A DNA stretch of 64,000 nt, taken from positions 558,001 through 622,000 of the forward strand of contig NZ_RCHR01000002.1 in assembly GCF_003665065.1 (NCBI RefSeq). Reading direction: 5' to 3'. Below are positions 53,966-62,016 of the stretch, one piece after another. The position numbers and the translations under genes were made by a program. Position 1 is the first letter of the stretch. Each line of letters opens with the position of its first letter. The notes beneath the pieces are model-generated. The model was not told where the DNA came from, did not search any database, and saw only the letters and a list, made by a program, of their open reading frames with translations. Source of the stretch: Oceanobacillus piezotolerans. Its GTDB lineage: Bacteria; Bacillota; Bacilli; Bacillales; Amphibacillaceae.

Positions 53966-53993
53966 AATCGCCCTCCCCTAGGAAAAGGCGATT
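53966..53993 (-). terminator. Terminator of the binding-protein/permease operon
   Basis: AATCGCC pairs with GGCGATT around a G/C-rich loop; reading leftward a run of nine T follows. It overlaps the end of the last permease gene. Confidence 0.85.
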
Positions 53994-54834
53994 ACCCTTT
54001 TATCGCACCCTCTGCCATCCCTTTCGTAATTCTCCGCTGGAAAATCGCATAAAGTACGATGACAGGCACCGTTGCAATCACAAGCCCTGCAAACAAGGTC
54101 CCCCATGCATTGGTATATTGTGCTTCATTACTAATAAAGTCAATTGCTAATGCAAGCGTATAATTCTTGCTATTTTGCAGGAAAATTAGCGCCATAAAGT
54201 ATTCGTTCCAAAACTGGATGGCATTCATGATCGTGACGGTGATGATTCCAGACATGCTAAGCGGGGTAATGATTTTCCACAGTACACCGTAAGGAGACAT
54301 CCCATCAATGGCCGCAGCCTCTTCCAAGGATCTTGGAATCGTACTAATAAAAGTAGTTAAGATAAATATCGTAAATGGCAGCTGGCTGACGGCATACACA
54401 ATGGCCAGTCCGAAGATATTATCGAGCAAATTTAAATCCATTAATAAGAAAAACAATGGAATCCACCCAAGAACCATAGGAATCATCATCGCAGAAACAT
54501 AAAGCATAAAGAGCAAATGACTACCACGAAAATTTACCCGCTCAATCGCATAAGAAGTTGGAATGGCAAGCACCAATGTTAAGGCAGTTCCTACTAGAGT
54601 GACGATTAGGCTATTGATCACACTTGTGCCGATACCATAGTTTGCCCAGGCATCAATATAATTTTGAAAGTTCATCGTCTCTGGGAAACCCCATGGATTT
54701 CGATATATTTCCGCATTGGATTTAAAGGAGCCAAGAAACATCCAAAAAATAGGATATAACACAGCCAAAGACCATAAAATTAAAGGTATCCGGATACCTG
54801 CTTTTCCGAGTATCTGTCCGACAGTCTGTTTCAT
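53992..54834 (-). CDS. MurNAc-cluster ABC permease, MalG type
   Basis: A 280-residue permease with about six helices, the N-terminal segment WSLAVLYPIFWMFLGSFKSNAE, and the coupling loop EAAAIDGMSPYGVLWKIITPLSMSG. It is the last gene of the minus-strand salvage operon, 21 bases after the other permease. Substrate is inferred from context (MurNAc or a MurNAc-containing sugar), not from sequence. Confidence 0.85.
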   Translation of the reverse strand: MKQTVGQILGKAGIRIPLILWSLAVLYPIFWMFLGSFKSNAEIYRNPWGFPETMNFQNYIDAWANYGIGTSVINSLIVTLVGTALTLVLAIPTSYAIERVNFRGSHLLFMLYVSAMMIPMVLGWIPLFFLLMDLNLLDNIFGLAIVYAVSQLPFTIFILTTFISTIPRSLEEAAAIDGMSPYGVLWKIITPLSMSGIITVTIMNAIQFWNEYFMALIFLQNSKNYTLALAIDFISNEAQYTNAWGTLFAGLVIATVPVIVLYAIFQRRITKGMAEGAIKG

Positions 54835-54855
54835 GATTTTCCCCCTTTCCTTTAA

Positions 54856-55749
54856 TTAGTACTCAATCTTATCTCTTCGTAAAATGAATTGCAGGATCAC
54901 CACCGTAATTAATGAGAGAACTAAAATCATAACACCGATGGCTGCCCCATATCCAAAGTTAAATTGCACAAAAGCCTGCTGATATAAATAGGAGCCCATT
55001 ACATGGGTAGAATTATTCGGTCCTCCACCTGTCATAACCTGTACAATGACAAACGAACCATTTAAGGTTGTAATAACAATATATAAAATACAGATTTTTA
55101 TTTGTGGCCAGATAAGTGGAACCGTTACTCTCCAGAATTGCTGCCATTTCGTTGCTCCGTCTATTTCGGCTGCCTCGTAGAAGCTTTTCGATATATTTGA
55201 AATAGCCCCCATTAACACGAGCATAAATAGACCGATTCCGGCCCACACGGAAGGAAGGACAAGACTTGGCAACGCCCAATTCTCATCACCTAGCCAAGGT
55301 CTGGCATACTGTTCGAGTCCAAGGAAACCTAATCCAGAATTGACTAAGCCAAGACTCGGATTGTAGATAAACATCCAGAGAATCCCAATAACAACCACCG
55401 ACATAATATTTGGAAAGAAAAACACGATCCGGTAAAGTGGTGCCTCTTTAATTTTCAATTGTGTCAGTGCAACGGCAAAAAATAAGGCTAGAATCATAAT
55501 ACCGATTACTTTCGTTACTACAAGAAAATAATCATGAATAATCGTATCCGGAATAATTGCATCGTTAAATAATCGTACATAATTGCCAAGTCCTATAAAT
55601 TCCTTATTATCTGAAGCTCCCGACCAATCAAAAAAAGAATAATATAATCCGCTGACTAAAGGATACAGAGTAAAAATAGAAAACAAAACAAATGTAGGCA
55701 CCAGACAAAAAGCAAGAAACATATACTTTTGTTTTTTAGATTGGACCAT
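54856..55749 (-). CDS. MurNAc-cluster ABC permease, MalF type
   Basis: A 297-residue permease with six helices and the EAA loop EAAEIDGATKWQQFWRVTVPLIWP. ATG at 55749 is chosen because hydrophobic helix 1 (MFLAFCLVPTFVLFSIFTLYP) begins shortly after; the upstream 20 codons carry no better start. The ribosome-binding site is weak (AAGAAGTGA), so expression may be coupled to the binding-protein gene 68 bases upstream. Confidence 0.85.
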   Translation of the reverse strand: MVQSKKQKYMFLAFCLVPTFVLFSIFTLYPLVSGLYYSFFDWSGASDNKEFIGLGNYVRLFNDAIIPDTIIHDYFLVVTKVIGIMILALFFAVALTQLKIKEAPLYRIVFFFPNIMSVVVIGILWMFIYNPSLGLVNSGLGFLGLEQYARPWLGDENWALPSLVLPSVWAGIGLFMLVLMGAISNISKSFYEAAEIDGATKWQQFWRVTVPLIWPQIKICILYIVITTLNGSFVIVQVMTGGGPNNSTHVMGSYLYQQAFVQFNFGYGAAIGVMILVLSLITVVILQFILRRDKIEY

Positions 55750-55817
55750 TTCATCACTTCTTTCTATGTAGATGGAACGTGAGGCAACGATGTGCCTCAC
55801 ACTCCACATTTCTCATC

Positions 55818-57194
55818 CTATAACCCACTGCGATACTGACCAGCAGCTTCCTCTGCTGCTTTGACAAACTCTTCAGCTGTCATATTGCCAAGCATCAAGG
55901 ACAATAAATTATTTCCAATTGGTGTTTCTAAATCAGCACTCATTGGATGTGGTTTATTATAAAGTTTGACCTGCTCTGGATCATTAATCATGGCATTCGC
56001 TTCTGTTAAGTATTCTGGAACGTTAGGATTCTCAGATAAATCCACGCCATTCAGGTTCATAATCGCACCCGTATGCTCAGAGAAGGACATCGCATAATCT
56101 CTTGTAAAGACAAACTCCACAAATGCTTTTGCCGCTTCTGGGTTCTCTGCATTTTCCGCAATCGCCAGTGGTCTTAAATCGGGAACAATAGCAAATGGCT
56201 CCCCTGCATCCTGCATTGGTGAAGGAATAAATCCAAATTCAAATCCATCTGGAATGTCATTCGCCATTTCATTCGGCAGCCAGAAACCTACTGGAATAAA
56301 GGCATTATCATGCAATAAGAAGTTCATTTGTGATTGCGTATGGTTCAAGGCACCTAAGCCAGAATCAAACATGCCCTCCTGCTGCATTTTCTCTACTTTC
56401 TTCATCACTTCTAATGTAACATCACTGCTCCATGCTCCCTCTGCACCAGTAATAAGGTCAGTTAATAATTCCTCCCCACCCGCTGCTGAGAATGCTGGGT
56501 ATAGTACGCCACGAAGGAAGTAATATGGATGCTGTCCTGTTGTTACAAATGGAGCAATTCCTTCTTCATCTTTAATCGCCCCCATGGAACTCATAAAGCT
56601 GTCAAAATCGGCTGGTACTTCATAACCTTTTTCTTCAAACCAAGCTTTATCATACCAAGTTCCCCATGTATCAAACACAAGTGGCAATGTATAAATATCA
56701 CCGTCATAACTAGCAGGATCAACTAGAAAACTATCAACCAATTTATCCCCATTTTCTAATTCAATATCCTGCACCCAGTCTGATAGATTCATTAACTGGC
56801 CATCTTCCACCATTTGCGCCTCACTAGAGCCTGCGCCGTCAATGTAAACAACATCAGGTGGATCATTGGAAACCCAGCGTGAACGCATTTCTTCATTAAT
56901 ATTTGGCCCTGCATGCTCTACAATCGTCACATCAGGATATTGCTCATTGAAATCAGCAATGACTTCTTTCCACCAGGAATCCCCATAGCCTCCAACGAAA
57001 TACTGAATCTCCAACTCACCGGAAATCTCTCCATCTCCGCCTTCACTTGCCGCATCCCCTGACTCAGATTCACTAGAATCATCAGCGTTTCCATCAGATT
57101 CGCTCGAAACGTCTTCCCCGTCAGAATTACATGCAGCCATAAAAACAAGCGCAAACAATGCTAACAACAGTAACCATCTGCTTATCTTTTTCAA
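55818..57194 (-). CDS. Sugar-binding lipoprotein of the MurNAc cluster
   Basis: The 458-residue precursor has a lipoprotein signal (LLLLALFALVFMAAC) and an acidic Ser-rich linker, then a family-1 solute-binding fold: ELEIQYFVGGYGDSWWKEVI, WVSNDPPDVVYIDGAGSSEAQ, VFDTWGTWYDKAWFEEKGYEVP. It feeds the two permeases that follow. The TTG start at 57194 has AAGGGGGAA upstream. No ATPase gene is in this operon, so an MsmX-like shared ATPase must serve; the ugpC-type gene at 41098 is one candidate. Confidence 0.87.
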   Translation of the reverse strand: MKKISRWLLLLALFALVFMAACNSDGEDVSSESDGNADDSSESESGDAASEGGDGEISGELEIQYFVGGYGDSWWKEVIADFNEQYPDVTIVEHAGPNINEEMRSRWVSNDPPDVVYIDGAGSSEAQMVEDGQLMNLSDWVQDIELENGDKLVDSFLVDPASYDGDIYTLPLVFDTWGTWYDKAWFEEKGYEVPADFDSFMSSMGAIKDEEGIAPFVTTGQHPYYFLRGVLYPAFSAAGGEELLTDLITGAEGAWSSDVTLEVMKKVEKMQQEGMFDSGLGALNHTQSQMNFLLHDNAFIPVGFWLPNEMANDIPDGFEFGFIPSPMQDAGEPFAIVPDLRPLAIAENAENPEAAKAFVEFVFTRDYAMSFSEHTGAIMNLNGVDLSENPNVPEYLTEANAMINDPEQVKLYNKPHPMSADLETPIGNNLLSLMLGNMTAEEFVKAAEEAAGQYRSGL

Positions 57195-57286
57195 GCTTTT
57201 TTCCCCCTTGTTTTCATTTTTAATATGTGAAACACATTAATAGCTTATAGAGGTTGTTCAACTTATAAGACTATTAATGAAGCTTC

Positions 57287-58186
57287 CTAACTAAGATACG
57301 TGATAGCTTCCCTTACATAGCCACGGCTATTTTTAAGAGCAGCGCTGGCCCTTTGGAAATCTACTTTTGCCTGTATCATAATAATGGCAGGCTTCACTTG
57401 ATAATTAGTCTCCTCCAGGGTGGCCTCCGCCTCGCTGTATGTAACATTCGTCACTTCCATTACCGTGTGTTTGGCACGTTCTTTCAGCTTGTAATTGCTT
57501 GCGTTTAAATCAACCATGAGATTTTCATAGACTTTACCCATCTTAACCATGACTGTTGTACTAATCATATTTAATATCATCTTATGCGCTGTACCTGCTT
57601 TCATGCGCGTTGACCCTGTTAAAATCTCAGGCCCTACAACCACCTCAATCGGGCAGTCCGCATATGTGCTAATAACAGATTCTTTATTAGATGAGATAGA
57701 AATAGTATAAGCACCGATAGACTGTGCATATTTTAATGCGCCGATCGGATATGGCGTTCTACCACTTGCCGTTATTCCTATGACAACATCCTGATTGGTA
57801 AACTTCTTCTCCTTTAAATCTGCCTCTCCCTGCAGTTCATCATCCTCCGCACCTTCTACCGCCTGGAGAAAAGCTCCCATTCCTCCAGCCATTACCGGTT
57901 GCACCATTTCCGGAGGAGTCAGAAAGGTCGGTGGACATTCCGAGGCATCCAATACGGCTAATCTGCCGCTTGTCCCGGCTCCAACATAGAATAACCTCGC
58001 TCCATTTGAAAGCGCTTTAAAAATTTCCTCTACTGCTTTATTAATTGCAGGCAACACATTTTCTACTGCTTCAGCGACTTGCTTGTCTTCTTTATTAATC
58101 GTCTTCAGAATGTCAATCGTGGTCATCTTGTCTAAATTCATCGTATTCGTATTTCTTTGTTCCGTCGTTAGCTTTGTCAGATTCAC
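57287..58186 (-). CDS. murQ: N-acetylmuramic acid 6-phosphate etherase
   Basis: It cleaves the lactyl ether of MurNAc-6-P to give GlcNAc-6-P and D-lactate. The 299-residue SIS-domain protein has the family signatures LTTEQRNTNTMNLDKMTTID, RLFYVGAGTSGRLAVLDASECPPTF, GITASGRTPYPIGAL and EILTGSTRMKAGTAHKMILNMIST, with Glu residues expected of MurQ. GTG start at 58186 with AAGGGAGAAA upstream. It has its own promoter behind murR and precedes the binding-protein gene by 92 bases. Confidence 0.96.
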   Translation of the reverse strand: MNLTKLTTEQRNTNTMNLDKMTTIDILKTINKEDKQVAEAVENVLPAINKAVEEIFKALSNGARLFYVGAGTSGRLAVLDASECPPTFLTPPEMVQPVMAGGMGAFLQAVEGAEDDELQGEADLKEKKFTNQDVVIGITASGRTPYPIGALKYAQSIGAYTISISSNKESVISTYADCPIEVVVGPEILTGSTRMKAGTAHKMILNMISTTVMVKMGKVYENLMVDLNASNYKLKERAKHTVMEVTNVTYSEAEATLEETNYQVKPAIIMIQAKVDFQRASAALKNSRGYVREAITYLS

Positions 58187-58246
58187 AGACCATTTCTCCC
58201 TTACGTTAAGGATACTTAGATTAATAATTTTCCCAATATTTATCTT

Positions 58247-58276
58247 ATTATAAAAACAATTGAATTATTTTGTCAA
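58247..58276 (-). promoter_or_regulatory. Sigma-A promoter of murQ
   Basis: TTGACA and TATAAT with 18 bases between, reading leftward, lie about 60 bases upstream of murQ. Just before it, ATTTTATTA and TAATATAAAAT form an imperfect palindrome that could be a MurR operator. Confidence 0.7.
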
Positions 58277-58323
58277 TATATTTTATATTATTAGTAATAA
58301 AATTTCACTAATAGTTATAAAAA

Positions 58324-58367
58324 AGAAGCGATATCACTGATTACGTTTAATAAATGATATCGCTTCT
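58324..58367 (-). terminator. Terminator of murK-murR
   Basis: AGAAGCGATATCA pairs perfectly with its complement around an 18-base loop and, reading leftward, six T follow. The stem overlaps the last codons of murR. Confidence 0.82.
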
Positions 58368-59194
58368 CTCGTTTCCTCTAGATGTTTCACCGTTTCTTCA
58401 TACTCTGCAGAAGCAAGTGACATAAATAATATATCAATCACATGCAATTGCGCAATGCGAGAGGAAGTAGCCCCACTTCTCATCATCGCTTCTTTTGCTG
58501 CAGAAGTATAAAGCTGAATATCAGCCAGATTATTTACCTTGGAACTTCCATATTTTGTAATACTAATGGTTGGAATACTCTTCTCTTTTGCTAATTGCAG
58601 TAGCTTAACAACCTCTTCGGTGTTTCCGGAAAAAGAGATGCCAATCACAACATCTTCTGGTCCTTTGTTCGCAATAACCGTTGCTGCTTGATGGATATCA
58701 GAGAAAGAATAGACATTTTTATTAATGCGGAGAAATTTTTGTTCCGCATCCTTTGCCGCAAGATAGGATGCTCCGACTCCAAAGAAAATGCAGGACTTAG
58801 CATGGCTCACCACGCGTACGGCTTCTTCTAAGCATTTTTCACTTAAAATATCACCGGTTTCTTTCAGGGTTTGAATCGTGTTCGCCGTCACCTTATTAAT
58901 AATCGTTTGAAACCCTTCATTTGGTTCAATATCATGGTATTCGTTCCTACTTCTTTCTTGAAGATCACCTGCAACACGAATCTTTAATTCCTGAAATCCG
59001 CTTAATCCAAGTGACTTGCAAAGCCTGATCACAGCGGCACTGCTCGTTTGGCTTTTTTCTCCCAAAGCTAAAGCTGTTAAAGAAATCGACTCTTCCGGAT
59101 TCTCGAGAATATATTGCGCTATTTTCTGTTCTGAAGGGGGTAGCCGGTTTTCCATCTCTTTTAACATAATAAGTCCACCATTTGTTGCTCCCAT
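58334..59194 (-). CDS. murR: RpiR-family regulator of the MurNAc cluster
   Basis: The 286-residue protein has an N-terminal RpiR helix-turn-helix (MLKEMENRLPPSEQKIAQYI then SSAAVIRLCKSLGLSGFQEL) and a C-terminal SIS sugar-phosphate-binding domain (about 130-260) with FFGVGASYLAAKDAEQKF and VIGISFSGNTEEVVKLL. It resembles Bacillus subtilis MurR (YbbH), the repressor relieved by MurNAc-6-P. AGAGAAGG lies before the ATG. It starts four bases after the kinase stop codon. Confidence 0.92.
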   Translation of the reverse strand: MGATNGGLIMLKEMENRLPPSEQKIAQYILENPEESISLTALALGEKSQTSSAAVIRLCKSLGLSGFQELKIRVAGDLQERSRNEYHDIEPNEGFQTIINKVTANTIQTLKETGDILSEKCLEEAVRVVSHAKSCIFFGVGASYLAAKDAEQKFLRINKNVYSFSDIHQAATVIANKGPEDVVIGISFSGNTEEVVKLLQLAKEKSIPTISITKYGSSKVNNLADIQLYTSAAKEAMMRSGATSSRIAQLHVIDILFMSLASAEYEETVKHLEETREAISFIKRNQ

Positions 59195-59198
59195 AAAT

Positions 59199-60170
59199 TT
59201 ACCTTCTCTCTATCATGAATGTTTGGTTGATATTTTCAATAAATGTTTCGTTAATCTGTTCTTCTTTCATGTTATACGCTCCAATTAATGAGCCGGCAAC
59301 GGGAGTGAGAATGGGAAGAATGATGGAAAGCGGAAAATCCGCTAATTCCTTTTCTAGAATTTTTGGAAATATAATCTTATCACTAAAAATGCCGCCAGCT
59401 AAAACCAGATTTATTTTTTCTGTACCATGAAATAACTTATTGTATAGAGTTGCTATACTTAATACCATCTCATCTGCTGCTTGGAATATAATTTTCTCAG
59501 CAACAGTATCTTTTTCCTTGTAAGCCTGAAAAACCAGTTTCGAAAGGGAAGCCAACTCATTTTTAGGTGATGGTGAAGCATAGATTCTTTGAAGAAATTC
59601 CTGTGGATGGGTTACCCTAAAATATTCAAAAAACATCTTAGTCAGCGATGTATTCATCCCCCGCCCATCATAGGCTTTCAACGCTGCCATGGCACCTTGT
59701 CTCCCTATATCATAACCGCTCCCTTCATCTCCAAGCAGATACCCCCAGCCTCCTGTGCGGTCATGTTGAGATTGCTGGTTAATCCCATAGGTAATGGAGC
59801 CTGTTCCGCAAATTTGAACAATTCCAGGTTCCCCATAAGTGCCGGAATATAGAGCATTGATTGGGTCTGGTACTACCTTGATTGTTGCAGGAGGAGATAA
59901 CAGGTCTCGCAGACAGTGAAGAACCCATTCTTGATTTTGGATATTAGCCGTACCTGCCACTCCAGCAAATACATGGCTGACCTTTATTTTTTGCTTATTT
60001 CCCTTTAGTGCTTGCCATAATCCTTTTAATGTTCTCTCCACCTGGGCTTTTGATGCCGAATGTAAATTCGTTGGCCCTGCAGTTGCTTCAGCAAGCACCT
60101 TCCCATTCTGGTCTGATAGAATTGCTGTGGTTTTAGTGCCACCACCATCGATTCCTAGTAAGTATCCCAA
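59199..60170 (-). CDS. murK: BadF/BadG-type ATPase: N-acetylglucosamine/N-acetylmuramic acid kinase
   Basis: The 323-residue kinase has the ASKHA ATP-binding elements: GIDGGGTKTTAILSDQNG, phosphate-2 IVQICGTGSITYGIN, TGGWGYLLGDEGSGYDIG and adenosine LAGGIFSDKII. It is close in layout to MurK, the Clostridium MurNAc/GlcNAc kinase. Beside murR and murQ it would phosphorylate imported MurNAc at O-6. TTG or ATG start near AGGGGGGAGGC; the frame begins at MGYLLGIDGGG. First gene of the operon. Confidence 0.88.
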   Translation of the reverse strand: MGYLLGIDGGGTKTTAILSDQNGKVLAEATAGPTNLHSASKAQVERTLKGLWQALKGNKQKIKVSHVFAGVAGTANIQNQEWVLHCLRDLLSPPATIKVVPDPINALYSGTYGEPGIVQICGTGSITYGINQQSQHDRTGGWGYLLGDEGSGYDIGRQGAMAALKAYDGRGMNTSLTKMFFEYFRVTHPQEFLQRIYASPSPKNELASLSKLVFQAYKEKDTVAEKIIFQAADEMVLSIATLYNKLFHGTEKINLVLAGGIFSDKIIFPKILEKELADFPLSIILPILTPVAGSLIGAYNMKEEQINETFIENINQTFMIERR

Positions 60171-60483
60171 TAGCCTCCCCCCTTATTTATTAGGTTATAT
60201 AATTTTATGTTAAGAAACAAGAGTATATTTGAAATTTTATTTTATGAAAGAAATAAAAAGAGGTAGATTTAGGGATATTTTTTAGCTCTCAAGCTTAATT
60301 GTGGGGCAACTTTAGTTGATTTTGATCGACTTTTTCAAGGTAAGGATTAACTTTTAATAAAATTAGAGCAACTATCGTAGGAGATTGAGCAACAATGGGG
60401 CAATTCGGTTCAAGTTTGAAGTTTATTGGAGTAATTCTCTATAAAAACAGGGAAAGGGATTTAGTGTACCCTCCCCCGGAAGA
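60171..60483. other. Intergenic region carrying the murK promoter and the second 21-bp array
   Basis: The 312-base gap holds a TATACT-type -10 upstream of murK (about 60220) and the repeat at 60306-60440. No gene is apparent. Confidence 0.55.
60306..60440. repeat. Second array of degenerate 21-bp units
   Basis: The core (GCAAC, TCGAC, TTAAC, GCAAC, GCAAC, TCAAG, GTAAT), followed by T/A-rich bases, starts at 60306, 60326, 60347, 60368, 60389, 60410 and 60431: steps of 20, 21, 21, 21, 21, 21. It is the same unit as in 53463-53635 in the same orientation. Confidence 0.75.
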
Positions 60484-61224
60484 TTATTTCTGGATGCTAT
60501 CTATAATATTGCCATATCCCTTATATTTCTCTGGTATTTTATCTGTAATGACGGTGACATCATCTATTTCTGCAAATTTATATGGTGAAACCTGATTGAA
60601 TTTTGATGAATCCGCAAGCACGAACGCTTCCCGTGAATGCTTAATGCTCCAGCTTTTCAGCAAGGATTCATTTTGATCGGCATTCATAATTCCGTGTTCC
60701 GCGTCTAATGCATTGGTCCCCAGAAATACTTTATCAAAATGGATCTTAGATATGGCTTCTATTGCAAGCGGGCCCACCATTGCCATCGTTTCCCGCTTAA
60801 GGTCCCCACCGATTACGGTAACATTCATTTGTCGCTCTAAAGCGACATTAGCATTCGATAGCCCATTCGTAAAAACACTGGATTCTATATCAGGATATCG
60901 CTCAAACATCAGCTGGGTTGTAGAGCCTGAATCAATAAAAACAATATCCCCCTCTTCTATGAGGCTGACCGCAATATCAGCAATATATGTTTTCTCGTGT
61001 ACATAGCGAATTTTACGATTATTCATAGAGGTTTCTTTTGTTGTATCAATAATCGTTGCAAGCCCTCCATATTTTAGTTCAATAAAGCCTTTCTCTTCTA
61101 ATTGCTTAATATCTCGACGGACGGTAATCTCAGATACATTCATTTCCTTTGCAAGATCAGCAATATAGATGGGGGTTTGCTTCACTCTGCGAATAATATA
61201 TTCATGTCGCTCATATGGAATCAC
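60484..61224 (-). CDS. DeoR/GlpR-family transcriptional regulator
   Basis: About 246 residues from the GTG at 61224 (MIPYERHEYI, the usual start of the family). The N-terminal HTH (IADLAKEMNVSEITVRRDIKQLEEKG) is followed by the DeoR sugar-phosphate sensor domain with IVFIDSGSTTQL, TNGLSNA, GGDLKRETMAMVG and VLADSSKFNQ. A GTG three codons upstream is possible but only two bases from AGGAGG. It starts within a few bases of the phosphodiesterase stop, so the regulator is co-transcribed with that gene and the permease. Confidence 0.88.
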   Translation of the reverse strand: MIPYERHEYIIRRVKQTPIYIADLAKEMNVSEITVRRDIKQLEEKGFIELKYGGLATIIDTTKETSMNNRKIRYVHEKTYIADIAVSLIEEGDIVFIDSGSTTQLMFERYPDIESSVFTNGLSNANVALERQMNVTVIGGDLKRETMAMVGPLAIEAISKIHFDKVFLGTNALDAEHGIMNADQNESLLKSWSIKHSREAFVLADSSKFNQVSPYKFAEIDDVTVITDKIPEKYKGYGNIIDSIQK

Positions 61225-61225
61225 A

Positions 61226-62014
61226 CTAATCACTACCTCCTATTGAAGTATGTAGAAGAACCGGAAAATGGTCTGATGGATATCTGCCATCAAATTTGTC
61301 TGTAATGACTTCCGTCTTATGAATATTAAAATAGCGGTTTACAAAAATATAATCAATCTGATGATATTCATCCCAGCCCAAGCGATGATTAAATCCTGTA
61401 CCTGTGCATGTTTTTAGAGGCCCGACATGATATTTCGATTCTCTAACCGCATCACGGAGATTTCCAGCAAATATTCGGTATAAACGTTCGTGAGGCTCTC
61501 CGTTTAAATCTCCCATCACTGCAACAGGGCAATCTAATGCTTCTAGCTTATCCATGATTAATTTTGCTGACTGATATCTTGCCTCTTCACTTTTATGATC
61601 GAAGTGCGTATTGAATATATAAAATTCCTCACCGGATTCTCTAACTTGGAATTTCCCCCACGTACATATTCTAGGGCAATCTGCATTCCATCTTTTTTCT
61701 TTTTCCTCCAATTGCATGGTTTCAGAAAGCCAGAAGGTATCGGATTCGATCAGATCAAATTTTTCTTTTTTATAAAGAATGGAATTATATTCATTCCCAT
61801 CATCCTCAGACCTTCCAAGTCCAAAGGATGCGTATTGTTTTAGTTTCTGCAGATCACGGAGTTGGCTTTCCTTTACTTCCTGCAAGCCAATAATATCCAA
61901 ATCATAGTTTTCTATTATATTTATAACATTGGCTTTTCTATTTTTCCATAAATCCTCTTTGTCATCAGGTGTTTCCATGCGGATGTTATATGTTGCTAAT
62001 TTTAATAACTCCAA
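61226..62014 (-). CDS. Cytoplasmic endonuclease/exonuclease/phosphatase-family phosphodiesterase
   Basis: The 262-residue protein has no signal peptide. EEP motifs are complete: LATYNIR, DIIGLQEVKESQ, FNTHFDHKSEEAR, VMGDLNGEPH and YPSDHFPVLL. The DeoR regulator and ABC transporter context suggest it cleaves an imported phosphodiester or a phospho-sugar; that is inference. TTG at 62014 with AGAGGGG upstream; it begins two bases after the permease stop. Confidence 0.85.
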   Translation of the reverse strand: MELLKLATYNIRMETPDDKEDLWKNRKANVINIIENYDLDIIGLQEVKESQLRDLQKLKQYASFGLGRSEDDGNEYNSILYKKEKFDLIESDTFWLSETMQLEEKEKRWNADCPRICTWGKFQVRESGEEFYIFNTHFDHKSEEARYQSAKLIMDKLEALDCPVAVMGDLNGEPHERLYRIFAGNLRDAVRESKYHVGPLKTCTGTGFNHRLGWDEYHQIDYIFVNRYFNIHKTEVITDKFDGRYPSDHFPVLLHTSIGGSD

Positions 62015-62016
62015 GA

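Noticed and set aside
58007..58020. CcpA cre site inside murQ (TGAAAGCGCTTTAA)
   Set aside because: It matches 13 of 14 consensus positions but lies within coding sequence, where such a match can arise by codon choice; not listed as a feature.
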